This document shows, piece by piece, positions 1-8,543 of a stretch of 64,000 bases of DNA; within the stretch, counting starts at the first letter, position 1, and each line of letters begins with the position of its first letter. Below the pieces are notes generated by a model. That model saw only the letters and a program-made list of their open reading frames with translations, was not told the DNA's origin and did not search any database. Both the position numbers and the translations under genes were made by a program. The DNA is from Sphingobium phenoxybenzoativorans (lineage in GTDB: Bacteria; Pseudomonadota; Alphaproteobacteria; Sphingomonadales; Sphingomonadaceae): positions 186,001 through 250,000 of the forward strand of contig NZ_MINO01000001.1 in the NCBI RefSeq assembly GCF_001757355.1, read 5' to 3'.

Positions 1-1
1 G

Positions 2-1567
2 ATGTTGCTCGCAAGCTGCGGCTGTGCGGCGCTCGCCGCATGCGGCGCTGACGACGTGGCATCGCCAGGGGAAGGCACTGTCGTCATTCCCGCACCCACG
101 CCGACCCCCACCCCGACCCCGACCCCCACGCCGACCCCTGGCGCGGCAGTGACTCCTGCTTCGGCCTGCCCGACCATCGCCGGTCCTGACCAGCTCACCA
201 ACCTCAGCACGATCACAGACGGCACCAACACCTGGCTCAACTGCCAGCTCCCGGCGCGCTTCACGGCGTCGACCGCGCTGGCCAAGGTTGCAGGCGTTGT
301 CTATTCGCTCGGCGGCCGCGTTGATGTCGGCACGGACCAGGGCGCTGCAAGCACCAGCAGCGTCGTGACCCTGACCATCGATCCCGGCGTCGTGATCTTC
401 GGCGGCACGGGCGCTTCCTATCTTGCCGTCAACCGCGGCAACAAGATCAATGCCGTCGGCACCGCATCGCAGCCGATCATCTTCACCAGCCGCGACAATG
501 TCCGCGGTCAGAACAATGATCAGTCCTCCGGTCAGTGGGGCGGCGTCGTGCTGCTCGGCCGCGCCCGCATCACTGACTGTCTCGCGCCTGCGGCTGCGCC
601 CGGCACCACGGCGTGCGAACGCGATACCGAGGGCACCAGCAACGCCCTGTACGGCGGCGCCAACGACGCGGACGACAGCGGCCGCATGAGCTATGTGCAG
701 ATCCGCTATTCCGGCTTCGTGCTTGCCAACAATTCGGAGCTTCAGGGCCTGACCCCCAGCGGCGTCGGCACCGGCACCCGGCTCGACCATATCCAGATCC
801 ACAACAGCTCGGACGACGGCATCGAAATCTTCGGCGGCAGCGCCCACCTGAAATATCTGGTCCTGACCGGCAATGAAGACGATCAGCTCGACAGCGACGT
901 CGGCTATCGCGGCACCGCCCAATATGTGATCTCGGTTCAGCGCGCCAATAACAACATCGGCGACACCTTCACCGAAACCGACTCGAACGGTTCGACCGTG
1001 AACACCAACGCCGGTGAAGACGCACTGCCTCGCCAGTATCTGAAGGTGGCCAACTTCACGCATATCCAGCGGTCGACCACCGGTGCCGACCTTGCCAGCA
1101 TGATGATCCGCGGCGGCGCCGACCTGACGATGGTCAACGGCATCGTGGTCAGCCCCAACTATCCCTGCATCAACCTCGCCAGCACCGCCACGAGCCGCGC
1201 TGCCGACGGCGCGCTGCAGGATGCAGGCCCGCCCAGCTATCGCTCGGTCGTGATGCAGTGCTCCAGCACGCCGTTCCTCGGAACCCGCGGCGTCACCAAT
1301 GCTGAAGTGCAGGCCATCTTCGCCGCCGGCGCGAACAGCAGCTTCGCCTACACGCCGTCGCTGACCAGCCTGTTCATCAATGGCGCAACCGAAACCGCCG
1401 TAGTCGCGACCGATCCGAAGACGATCGACACGAACTTCGACACCACCAACTATGTTGGTGCGGTGAAGGATGCGACGGACACCTGGTATGCCGGCTGGAC
1501 CTGCAACTCGGCCACCGCGACCTTCGGGACCAGCAACGGCAACTGCACGGCCATCCCGACCACCTGA
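2..1567 (+). CDS. Surface lipoprotein, beta-helix-like (5' end cut by window)
   Basis: The first visible ATG gives 521 residues, but only 13 residues precede a lipobox (LAAC at 11-14) and no charged n-region is visible, so the true start probably lies upstream of the window. After the lipobox comes a Pro-Thr repeat (about residues 31-46), a typical flexible tether. The rest is rich in Gly, Asn, Asp and Ser, with recurring short strands (for example IQIHNSSDDGIEIFGGSAHL) that resemble a right-handed parallel beta-helix. It lies 81 bp upstream of a TonB receptor in the same direction, so the two are probably co-expressed and may form a receptor plus surface-lipoprotein pair. The ligand cannot be told from sequence. 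Confidence 0.75.
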   Translation: MLLASCGCAALAACGADDVASPGEGTVVIPAPTPTPTPTPTPTPTPGAAVTPASACPTIAGPDQLTNLSTITDGTNTWLNCQLPARFTASTALAKVAGVVYSLGGRVDVGTDQGAASTSSVVTLTIDPGVVIFGGTGASYLAVNRGNKINAVGTASQPIIFTSRDNVRGQNNDQSSGQWGGVVLLGRARITDCLAPAAAPGTTACERDTEGTSNALYGGANDADDSGRMSYVQIRYSGFVLANNSELQGLTPSGVGTGTRLDHIQIHNSSDDGIEIFGGSAHLKYLVLTGNEDDQLDSDVGYRGTAQYVISVQRANNNIGDTFTETDSNGSTVNTNAGEDALPRQYLKVANFTHIQRSTTGADLASMMIRGGADLTMVNGIVVSPNYPCINLASTATSRAADGALQDAGPPSYRSVVMQCSSTPFLGTRGVTNAEVQAIFAAGANSSFAYTPSLTSLFINGATETAVVATDPKTIDTNFDTTNYVGAVKDATDTWYAGWTCNSATATFGTSNGNCTAIPTT

Positions 1568-1648
1568 ACTCTTGTTTGACAGGGCGGGGCGCGCGGCAAC
1601 GACCGGCGCTCCGCCCCCATTTTTATTAACCTCTCTGGGGGAAATTCC

Positions 1649-4372
1649 ATGTCGAAGTCGCTGACTCTGGCGAGCCTGCTTCTGCTCTCATCTGCGCTGG
1701 TCGCTCCTGCGGCTCTCGCCCAGTCGGACGTCTCTGCGCCCGCCGATGGCGCGGCGACCGGCACGACCAACACCGGCGCTGCCAACCCCGGCATGCCGAC
1801 GGCGGCGGAGGAGGCTGCAGACCAGTCCGGCAATGTCGACGTGTCCATTCCGGGCGCGGACATCGTTGTGGTCGGCCGTCGCGGCGCCAATATTGAGCGC
1901 GCCGCTCCCCAAGTGGTCAGCGTTCTGTCCGCAGCCGACATCAAGCGTACGGGCGAAGGCGATATCGCCGGCTCGCTCCAGCGCGTTACCGGCCTCAGCG
2001 TTGTTGGCGGCGGCTATGTCTATGTCCGTGGTCTTGGCGATCGCTATTCGCTGGCGCTGCTCAACGGAGCGCCTCTGCCCAGCCCCGAACCGCTGAAGCG
2101 CGTTGTTCCCCTCGATATCTTCCCGACCAGTGTCATCGCATCGACCCTGGTCCAGAAAAGCTTCTCGCCCAACTTCCCCGGCGAATTTGGCGGCGGCGTG
2201 ATCAACCTCACGACCAAGGCGATCCCGGCGGAAAGCTATCTGGAAATCAGCGGCGGCGTATCCGGCAACAGCGAGACGACCGGCAAGCTTGGCTACACCT
2301 ATTTCGGCAGCGGCTCCGACTGGACCGGCTTTGACAGCGGTTCGCGCGACGTGCCGCCGCTGCTTCAGTCGGTATTCGACGATCGCGTCCGCCTTTCGGA
2401 CCTGTCCCTGACGGAGCAGCAGGCCATTGCGATGCAGTTCAAGAATGCGCGCACCACCTTGCTGCAGAAGAACAACAATATTCCCGTCAACTGGTCGGCG
2501 AGCCTGAATGGCGGCACCGCCTTTGACATGGGCGGCTCGACCCTGGGCGTCATCGCCACGGCGTCGATCAGCAATAAGTGGCGGACGCGCGACGCTCTGC
2601 AGCAGGCGTCGATCGACCTGACGCAACCGGCCGGCAAATCGTTCGAGCAGGTTACCACCGACAATGAGATCACGGTGAACGGCCTGGTCGGCGTTGGTCT
2701 GGAATCGGATGTCGCAAAGGCGCGCTGGACCGCGCTTTACATTCGCGACACGTTGAAGCGCGGCCAGCTCGCCGTGGGCCAGAATGACGGCGGCCTCATC
2801 GGCGCCGACTATATGCAGCAGAACACTGCCTGGTATGAGCGCCAGCTTCTCGACCTGCAGTTCACTGGCGAGTTCAAGCTGTCCGATCCGCTCTCGTTCA
2901 ACGTCCGCGCCAGCTATGCGAATTCGCAGCGTGAAGCGCCCTATGAGCGCGAGTTCGAATATGTCCGCTCCAATCAGGACCTGGCGATCGATCCGGTGGG
3001 CAACCGGTTCATCAACCGCCTGGACCGTCAGCGCGGCGACGCCTCGGTCACGTTCAGCGATCTGAATGAAGACCTGATGTATGGCGGCGCAGACCTTACC
3101 TACGAACTGACCCCGGACATCAAGGCGACGGTCGGCTACGCCTATCAGAATACTGAGCGCACCTCCTCGCGCTACGAACTGCACTATGACGCGACCAATC
3201 TGCCGATCCCGGTGCAGCAGCAGCGTCCTGATTATCTGACGTCGGACTATACGATCCAGTATTTCGGCCTCCGTCTGCTCGACTTCTCGGACAATTATCC
3301 GATCTACGAAGCGAAGCTTCGGGTGCATGGCGCCTACGGCCAGCTTCAGGCGCAGATCACGCCGGAAATCGCGCTGAACGGCGGCGTCCGCTTTGAATCC
3401 GGCCGTCAGGAGGTCACGGGCCGTGACATCTATCTGACCGGCACGGTGCCATCCAACACGATCAGCAAGGAATATTGGCTGCCTGCGGCGACGCTGACCT
3501 GGGAGTTCCAGGAGAATATGCAGCTACGCTTCAGCGGGTCCAAGACGATCGCCCGTCCGCAGTTCCGTGAGCAAATCGCCCAGATCTATATCGACACGGA
3601 ATCCAGCCGCGCCTTCCGCGGCAACCCCTATCTGCTCGACAGCACCTTGTGGAATGCGGACGCGCGCTACGAATGGTATTTCGCGCGTGATCAGCGGGTG
3701 TCGATCGCCGGCTTCTACAAGAGCATCAAGAACCCGATCGAAGCCTATACCACGATCAACGACCGTTATGACGTCGTGACCAGCTTCGCCAACGCGCCGA
3801 AGGCGACGCTGTACGGCGCGGAAATCGAAACACAGAAATATTTCGATCTTTCCGACTGGTCGAGCAGCGGTTTCTTCGCCAGCCGCCGCGCAGTGCTGAT
3901 CGCGAACTATACCTACACCCAGTCGAAGATTAAGGTTGGGGATACGGATACGACGATCCCTTATACCTTCGATCCCGCCAACGGCTCGGCGCCTCCTCTG
4001 GCGTCGGACTATTTCATCGATGGCCGTCCGATGACGGGCCAGTCCGATCACCTGGTCAATCTGCAGATCGGCCTGGAGGATACGGATCGCCTGTCGCAGC
4101 AGACCCTGCTTCTGACCTATGCCAGCAAGCGCGTCACCAGCCGTGGTCCCAACCTGCAGCCGGACATTATCGAACAGCCCGGTCTCAGCCTGGACTTCGT
4201 GGCGCGTCAGGGCATCGTTCTGGGCGGCGTGAATGCCGAACTGAAGGTTGAGGCGCGCAACATCACTGGCCGGAAATATAAGGAATTCCAGAGCCTTGGT
4301 GACAACCGGGTCTATTATAACCTGTATGACATCGGCACGTCCTACGCCGCGTCGCTGTCCGTCAACTTCTGA
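1649..4372 (+). CDS. TonB-dependent outer-membrane receptor
   Basis: The protein has 907 residues. A signal peptide is cleaved about after ALA at residue 24, and a plug domain (about 70-190) contains IVVVGRRG and the RGLGDRYSLALLNG stretch. A long 22-strand-type barrel region follows and ends in the C-terminal aromatic signature SLSVNF. The ATG is preceded by GGGGGAAATTCC, a usable ribosome site. The family carries out TonB/ExbBD-energised import of siderophores, glycans or other large nutrients through the outer membrane. The substrate is unknown. The lipoprotein gene upstream and the hydroxylase gene downstream (opposite strand) give no firm clue. A large antisense ORF over this gene is a codon-bias shadow. 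Confidence 0.93.
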   Translation: MSKSLTLASLLLLSSALVAPAALAQSDVSAPADGAATGTTNTGAANPGMPTAAEEAADQSGNVDVSIPGADIVVVGRRGANIERAAPQVVSVLSAADIKRTGEGDIAGSLQRVTGLSVVGGGYVYVRGLGDRYSLALLNGAPLPSPEPLKRVVPLDIFPTSVIASTLVQKSFSPNFPGEFGGGVINLTTKAIPAESYLEISGGVSGNSETTGKLGYTYFGSGSDWTGFDSGSRDVPPLLQSVFDDRVRLSDLSLTEQQAIAMQFKNARTTLLQKNNNIPVNWSASLNGGTAFDMGGSTLGVIATASISNKWRTRDALQQASIDLTQPAGKSFEQVTTDNEITVNGLVGVGLESDVAKARWTALYIRDTLKRGQLAVGQNDGGLIGADYMQQNTAWYERQLLDLQFTGEFKLSDPLSFNVRASYANSQREAPYEREFEYVRSNQDLAIDPVGNRFINRLDRQRGDASVTFSDLNEDLMYGGADLTYELTPDIKATVGYAYQNTERTSSRYELHYDATNLPIPVQQQRPDYLTSDYTIQYFGLRLLDFSDNYPIYEAKLRVHGAYGQLQAQITPEIALNGGVRFESGRQEVTGRDIYLTGTVPSNTISKEYWLPAATLTWEFQENMQLRFSGSKTIARPQFREQIAQIYIDTESSRAFRGNPYLLDSTLWNADARYEWYFARDQRVSIAGFYKSIKNPIEAYTTINDRYDVVTSFANAPKATLYGAEIETQKYFDLSDWSSSGFFASRRAVLIANYTYTQSKIKVGDTDTTIPYTFDPANGSAPPLASDYFIDGRPMTGQSDHLVNLQIGLEDTDRLSQQTLLLTYASKRVTSRGPNLQPDIIEQPGLSLDFVARQGIVLGGVNAELKVEARNITGRKYKEFQSLGDNRVYYNLYDIGTSYAASLSVNF

Positions 4373-4377
4373 CGAAC

Positions 4378-4417
4378 CCTGCCGTCACCCCGGCGCAGGC
4401 CGGGATGACGGCGTGGC
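4378..4417. repeat. REP-like palindrome / possible bidirectional terminator
   Basis: The sequence CCGTCACCCCGGCG followed by CAGGCCGGGATGACGG forms a near-perfect hairpin just after the TonB receptor stop. It lies between that gene and the convergent 2OG-Fe(II) oxygenase gene. It belongs to the same palindrome type seen at 11363-11446 and 21126-21219. There is no T-tract, so any terminator role is inferred from position. Confidence 0.7.
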
Positions 4418-4422
4418 GCTGC

Positions 4423-5067
4423 TCAGCCCCAGGGCCGCTCCCGGAACCATTTCGTGATGATATATTTGGCGCCCGCCCGCACCTTCATGCCGTGATGGAT
4501 GGAGGCCGGGTTGGGTTCGCCGGTCGGCAGGCGATTGTTCCACGCCAGCAGCTTGCCCGGCTCCGGCTGGATGATCTTGTTTACCTTGGTGAAACGGGTT
4601 GCGCCGCCAGCGCCGGGTTCATTCAGATAGATCATGAAGGTCCATGTCCGGTTGCCAGCGACCGAACAGAAGCGCGCGAAATCCTCGCCCTTGGGATCGA
4701 AATAGTCGGTATGCGCCTTGAACTCCTGTCCGGGGGCGTAGCGCTGTCCCTGGATCGGTTCGCCATGTGAGGGAGCGATCCCGGCATAGGCGGCGATCTT
4801 CGCGTCGATCGCCGCGACAAACGGATCGTCAATGCTGAGGTCGCATGTCTCGCTGGTGCGGAAATAATGGTCGCCGTTGGAATCCGCGATTGTCGAGGGA
4901 CGGCGGTTCGCATCGATCCGTTCGATCAGCCCCATGCATTCATCAGCGTCCAGAAAATCGCGCTGGATAAACAGGGTCAGGTCGCGGTTGGGGAATCGCT
5001 GCACACGCCCATGCCCGGAAAGGCGAACGGGGTCGGCGTCAGTTGCAATGGGAATGACTGTTTCCAT
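4423..5067 (-). CDS. 2OG-Fe(II) dioxygenase, prolyl-4-hydroxylase-like
   Basis: The 214-residue protein carries the double-stranded beta-helix iron site: HTD with His119 and Asp121, a distal His191 in ASIHHGMKV, and the 2-oxoglutarate-binding Lys201 in GAKYIITKW. This is the spacing of the prolyl 4-hydroxylase alpha-subunit superfamily. No signal peptide is visible, so it is probably cytoplasmic. The reaction would be 2-oxoglutarate- and O2-dependent hydroxylation of a peptidyl or small-molecule substrate, which cannot be named. It is transcribed away from gspC, and an inverted repeat lies in the shared upstream region (5121-5162). Confidence 0.87.
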   Translation of the reverse strand: METVIPIATDADPVRLSGHGRVQRFPNRDLTLFIQRDFLDADECMGLIERIDANRRPSTIADSNGDHYFRTSETCDLSIDDPFVAAIDAKIAAYAGIAPSHGEPIQGQRYAPGQEFKAHTDYFDPKGEDFARFCSVAGNRTWTFMIYLNEPGAGGATRFTKVNKIIQPEPGKLLAWNNRLPTGEPNPASIHHGMKVRAGAKYIITKWFRERPWG

Positions 5068-5120
5068 GATGAAAGACGCCTAACGCCGACCGGCCGTTAT
5101 GCAAACATGGTAAAGCGACA

Positions 5121-5162
5121 CTTGCATGACGTAATATTTTCGTCACAAATTGGTCATGCAAG
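5121..5162. promoter_or_regulatory. Inverted repeat in divergent P4H/gspC promoter region
   Basis: CTTGCATGAC (5121-5130) and GTCATGCAAG (5153-5162) are a perfect 10-bp inverted repeat separated by 22 bp. A second inner pair, TGACG and CGTCA, is nested inside. It lies 54 bp upstream of the hydroxylase ATG and 75 bp upstream of the chosen gspC ATG. The spacing and AT-rich centre suit an operator or a paired binding site, but no regulator is encoded nearby. Confidence 0.45.
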
Positions 5163-5237
5163 CGTAAGAAGGCGTGCCTAGGCCCCGTCATGCGAACGCG
5201 CCCTGGGAGGGCCGATCAACCGGGACATTTTATTTCA

Positions 5238-6110
5238 ATGCCCATGCCGACATTCGACACGCTGCGTGGCCGGGGAAGCAGGACGATTGCGTCCGGCCGC
5301 TGGCTGTCGCTTGTCGAACTGCTGCTCCTGGCGCTCCTGGCGATACAGCTCGCGCGGCTGGTCTGGGCGGTTGTGACGCCAGTGGGCAGTTTCGGCGACT
5401 GGCGAGGGCGTCAGGCGGCGATTCCGGCTCCGGCGGCCCGTCAGGCGCTTTTTGCGGCGTTCGATCCCTTTTACCGCACGGCGGACGGCGCGCAGCCCGG
5501 CTCGGTTGTGACCTCGCTTGCCCTCACGCTGTACGGCACGCGCGTCAATGAGGGGTCGGGCATCGGTTCGGCCATCATCGCGACGCCCGATGGCGTACAG
5601 AACAGCTTCGCTGTCGGCGATGAGATCATGCCGGGCGTCATCCTGAAGGATGTGGCTTTCGACCATGTGGTGATCGACCGGGGCGGGGCGGTGGAGAATA
5701 TCTTCCTGGACCAGTCGGTCGCCGCGCCGGTTGCCGACCCGGAGAGTTCGGGTGCCGCTGCCCCGGAATCGGCCGTTCCGCCCATTACGCCGGGCGGTGG
5801 AGAGCCTGCCGCTGCGGAGGGCGCACGCCGTTCCCCCAACGTCGCATCGATCAAGTCGGATATCGGGTTCGCCCCCCGGCTTCAGAATGGCAAGGTCACC
5901 GGGCTTGTGCTTTCGCCCAAGGGGCCGGCTTTCCAGTCGGCAGGGTTCCAGCCTGGCGACATCATTGCGCAGGTCAATGGCCGGCCCATTTCTTCGGCCG
6001 CCGACGTGCAGGCGCTCCAGTCGCAGCTTGCTCCCGGCGCGCGTATTTCCCTTTCCGTTGAGCGCGGCGCCGCCGTCGTGCCCATCGCTCTCATCCTGCA
6101 AGGCCAATGA
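5238..6110 (+). CDS. gspC: Type II secretion system protein C (inner-membrane, PDZ)
   Basis: From the ATG at 5238 the product is 290 residues. An upstream in-frame ATG at 5190 would add 16 residues of poor quality. The single transmembrane segment is about residues 23-45 (LSLVELLLLALLAIQLARL). The homology region (VVTSLALTLYGTRV to GGAVENIFL) binds the secretin. A C-terminal PDZ domain (about 205-285) contains GFQPGDIIAQVNG. GspC links the secretin GspD to the inner-membrane platform and helps choose substrates. It is the first gene of the gspC-O operon and its stop overlaps the gspD start (ATGA). Confidence 0.92.
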   Translation: MPMPTFDTLRGRGSRTIASGRWLSLVELLLLALLAIQLARLVWAVVTPVGSFGDWRGRQAAIPAPAARQALFAAFDPFYRTADGAQPGSVVTSLALTLYGTRVNEGSGIGSAIIATPDGVQNSFAVGDEIMPGVILKDVAFDHVVIDRGGAVENIFLDQSVAAPVADPESSGAAAPESAVPPITPGGGEPAAAEGARRSPNVASIKSDIGFAPRLQNGKVTGLVLSPKGPAFQSAGFQPGDIIAQVNGRPISSAADVQALQSQLAPGARISLSVERGAAVVPIALILQGQ

Positions 6111-8392
6111 AAAGCAGAACCCTTCTTCACGCCGGCGCTGCCGTCGCTCTCATCCTCTCGACGCCGTTCCTGCCTGCGCCTGCCTTCGCGCAGCAGACGT
6201 TGAACGTGCGTGACGCCGATATTCGCGCCTTCATTCAGGATGCGGCGCGCGTTACCGGCCGCACCTTCATCATCGACAACCGGGTGCAGGGGAAGGTGTC
6301 GGTCGTCACCGACCGCCCGCTCAGCAAATCGGAATATTTTGAGATCGTGCTGTCCACCCTGCGCGCCAACGGCCTGATCGCCGTGCCCGCGCCGGGCGGA
6401 GCCTATCGCATTCAGCCAGCCGATGGCGCGGCGGGCCAGCCCAGCGCGGTCGGCGCGGGCGCGACGCGCAACCAGTTCGTGACGGAGGTTTTCCGCCTGC
6501 GGTCCATTGACGCCGCCTCTGCTCTTGAAACGCTGCGTCCGCTGGTCAGTAAAGACGGCTCCGTCACCGCCAACCGGGCTGGCAACAGCATTGTCGTCGC
6601 TGACTATGCCGACAATATCGCCCGCATCCGTCAGGTGATCGCGCGGGTTGACCGGGACTCCTCCTCCACGCAGATTGTTACCCTGCGCAACGCAGGCGCG
6701 CGAGAAATCGCGCAGTCTCTGCAGGCGCTGGTCGGCGGCGGCGCGGGCGAAGCGGGCAGTTCTGCCGCAGCCGCAACCGTGGTTCCCATCGACAGCAGCA
6801 ACAGCGTCGCCATTCGCGGCGACGCAGGCACTGTGGCGCGGCTATCGAACATCGCCCGCGATCTGGACAAGCAGGCGGCAAGCGGCACGGAAATCCGGGT
6901 CTATTGGCTTGAACATGCCGATGCGGAGAAACTGCTCCCGGTTCTCCAGCAGCTTGTCGGCCAGACACCTACGGTGTCCGGCGTCAGCTCCTCTGACGCG
7001 TCCTCCTTCATCACATCATCGTCATCCGCGGCGCGCGGCATGGGCGGCAGTTCTGCGGGCAACGCTAGTCCTGTTCCCGCGCCGTCAGCGGCGCCCTCGG
7101 CTGCTCCCGCCGCCACGGGCGGCTCAGGCGGCGGCATCGCCACGCGCGGGCCGGCGATCGTCACGCGCTATGAAGGCGCGAACGCCATCATTGTCGCCGC
7201 CAACAGTGATGTGCAGCGGATGCTGGGCGAAACCATCCGTCAGATCGACACGCGCCGCGAGCAGGTGCTGGTCGAGGCGATCATCGTCGAGATCGGCGAT
7301 GTCGCCGCCAAGAATCTGGGCGTCCAGTTCCTGATCGGCAGCACCAAGACAGGCTTTGCCGCAACCAACTATTCCAACGCCACGCCGAACCTGCTGACGC
7401 TGGCCGGGGCCTATGGCGCTACAAAGCTCGGCAATCAGACGACGACGGTCGTTGCGGCGGACGGCACCACGACCACTACCACCGTTCCGCAAAGCGGCGA
7501 CCTCGCCACCAATCTGCAGGAGGCGGCCTTCAACTCGCTTACCTCCGCGACTGGGGGCATCGCGGGGCTTGGCGGACAAATCGGCAAGAACGGCATTTTC
7601 GGCGCGATCATCAATGCCGTGAAGTCGGACACCGGCTCCAACCTTCTGTCCACCCCGTCCGTCATGACGCTGGATAATCAAAAGGCGTCGATCCTTGTCG
7701 GGCAGGAGGTTCCGGTCACTACCGGCGAGGCGCTCAGCCAGAATTTCGACAATCAGTTCCGCACCGTTCAGCGCCAGAATGTCGGCATCCAGCTCGACGT
7801 GAAGCCGCAGATCAACACGGGCGGTGCGATCAAGCTGTTCCTGCGGCAGGAGGTTTCCAGCATCGCCGGCCCCGTATCGAACAACAGCAATGACCTGATC
7901 ATCAACAAGCGCGAGATTGAGACCACCGTCACCGTCGACGATGGCGAGATCATCGCCCTTGGCGGCCTGCTCGACGATAATGAGCGCAAGACGATCGAGC
8001 GCATTCCGCTCCTGAGCGATATTCCCGGCATCGGCGAACTGTTCAAATCGCGCAGCCGCAGCCGCAGCAAGACCAACCTGATGGTCTTTATCCGCCCGAC
8101 CATATTGCGCAGCCGGGAGGACGCCCGCGCGCTCACTGCTCAGCGTTACGGCTATATCCAGAACCAGCAATTGCTGCGCAGCCCGGACCGGGAGCCGACG
8201 ATCGACGAACTGTTGCGCGACTATATGGGCGTGGAACCGCCGGTGTCTCCTCCGGGCGCAGCCGCTCCGCCGCCTGCGGCTCCAGCCGCTAGCGCTGCCC
8301 CAGCCCAGGGACAGGTCATCACGCCGCAGTCACGCCAATCCTCCACAGTCGTCCGCCCGGTCGATGTTCCGCCCAGCGAGAAACCGAAATGA
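6107..8392 (+). CDS. gspD: Type II secretion system secretin D
   Basis: The protein has 761 residues with a Sec signal peptide ending in APAFAQ. N0-N3 ring domains (about 27-350) follow, including a Ser/Gly/Ala/Pro-rich linker at about 295-350. The secretin beta-domain contains VPVTTGEAL, the GGLLDDNERKTIERIPLLSDIPGIG region and the closing SRSKTNLMVFIRPTI motif. A Pro/Ala-rich tail ends the protein. It forms the outer-membrane channel of the T2SS. It overlaps gspC by 4 bp and is separated from gspE by a 151-bp spacer that holds a palindromic repeat. Confidence 0.97.
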   Translation: MKSRTLLHAGAAVALILSTPFLPAPAFAQQTLNVRDADIRAFIQDAARVTGRTFIIDNRVQGKVSVVTDRPLSKSEYFEIVLSTLRANGLIAVPAPGGAYRIQPADGAAGQPSAVGAGATRNQFVTEVFRLRSIDAASALETLRPLVSKDGSVTANRAGNSIVVADYADNIARIRQVIARVDRDSSSTQIVTLRNAGAREIAQSLQALVGGGAGEAGSSAAAATVVPIDSSNSVAIRGDAGTVARLSNIARDLDKQAASGTEIRVYWLEHADAEKLLPVLQQLVGQTPTVSGVSSSDASSFITSSSSAARGMGGSSAGNASPVPAPSAAPSAAPAATGGSGGGIATRGPAIVTRYEGANAIIVAANSDVQRMLGETIRQIDTRREQVLVEAIIVEIGDVAAKNLGVQFLIGSTKTGFAATNYSNATPNLLTLAGAYGATKLGNQTTTVVAADGTTTTTTVPQSGDLATNLQEAAFNSLTSATGGIAGLGGQIGKNGIFGAIINAVKSDTGSNLLSTPSVMTLDNQKASILVGQEVPVTTGEALSQNFDNQFRTVQRQNVGIQLDVKPQINTGGAIKLFLRQEVSSIAGPVSNNSNDLIINKREIETTVTVDDGEIIALGGLLDDNERKTIERIPLLSDIPGIGELFKSRSRSRSKTNLMVFIRPTILRSREDARALTAQRYGYIQNQQLLRSPDREPTIDELLRDYMGVEPPVSPPGAAAPPPAAPAASAAPAQGQVITPQSRQSSTVVRPVDVPPSEKPK

Positions 8393-8415
8393 GGATGGCA
8401 GACGGCTCCCCACAT

Positions 8416-8505
8416 CCGTTCGCCCTGAGCCGGTCGAAGGGCTGTCCTTTCTTTGAGACCTGTTCTGGCAAAGAAGTGCAGGGCTTCGACACGCTCAGCC
8501 CGAAT
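8416..8505. repeat. Bipartite inverted repeat between gspD and gspE
   Basis: The left arm around TTCGCCCTGAGCCGGTCGAA (8419-8438) is matched in inverted orientation by CTTCGACACGCTCAGCCCGAA (about 8484-8504). Matching continues inward through CTGTCCTTTCTTTG and CAAAGAAGTGCAG. This 'TTCGxxCTGAGCxxGTCGAAG' element is a familiar dispersed intergenic repeat type in sphingomonad genomes (from memory, not searched). Here it sits inside an operon, so it could form a strong hairpin in the mRNA and set the D-to-E expression ratio. Confidence 0.75.
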
Positions 8506-8543
8506 GGTTTTATAAGTGCGCCTCCAATTAATGGTGGCCAATC

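Noticed and set aside
1688-3328. 546-codon minus-strand frame over the TonB receptor
   Set aside because: Shadow of the receptor's codon usage; no motif, no ribosome site.
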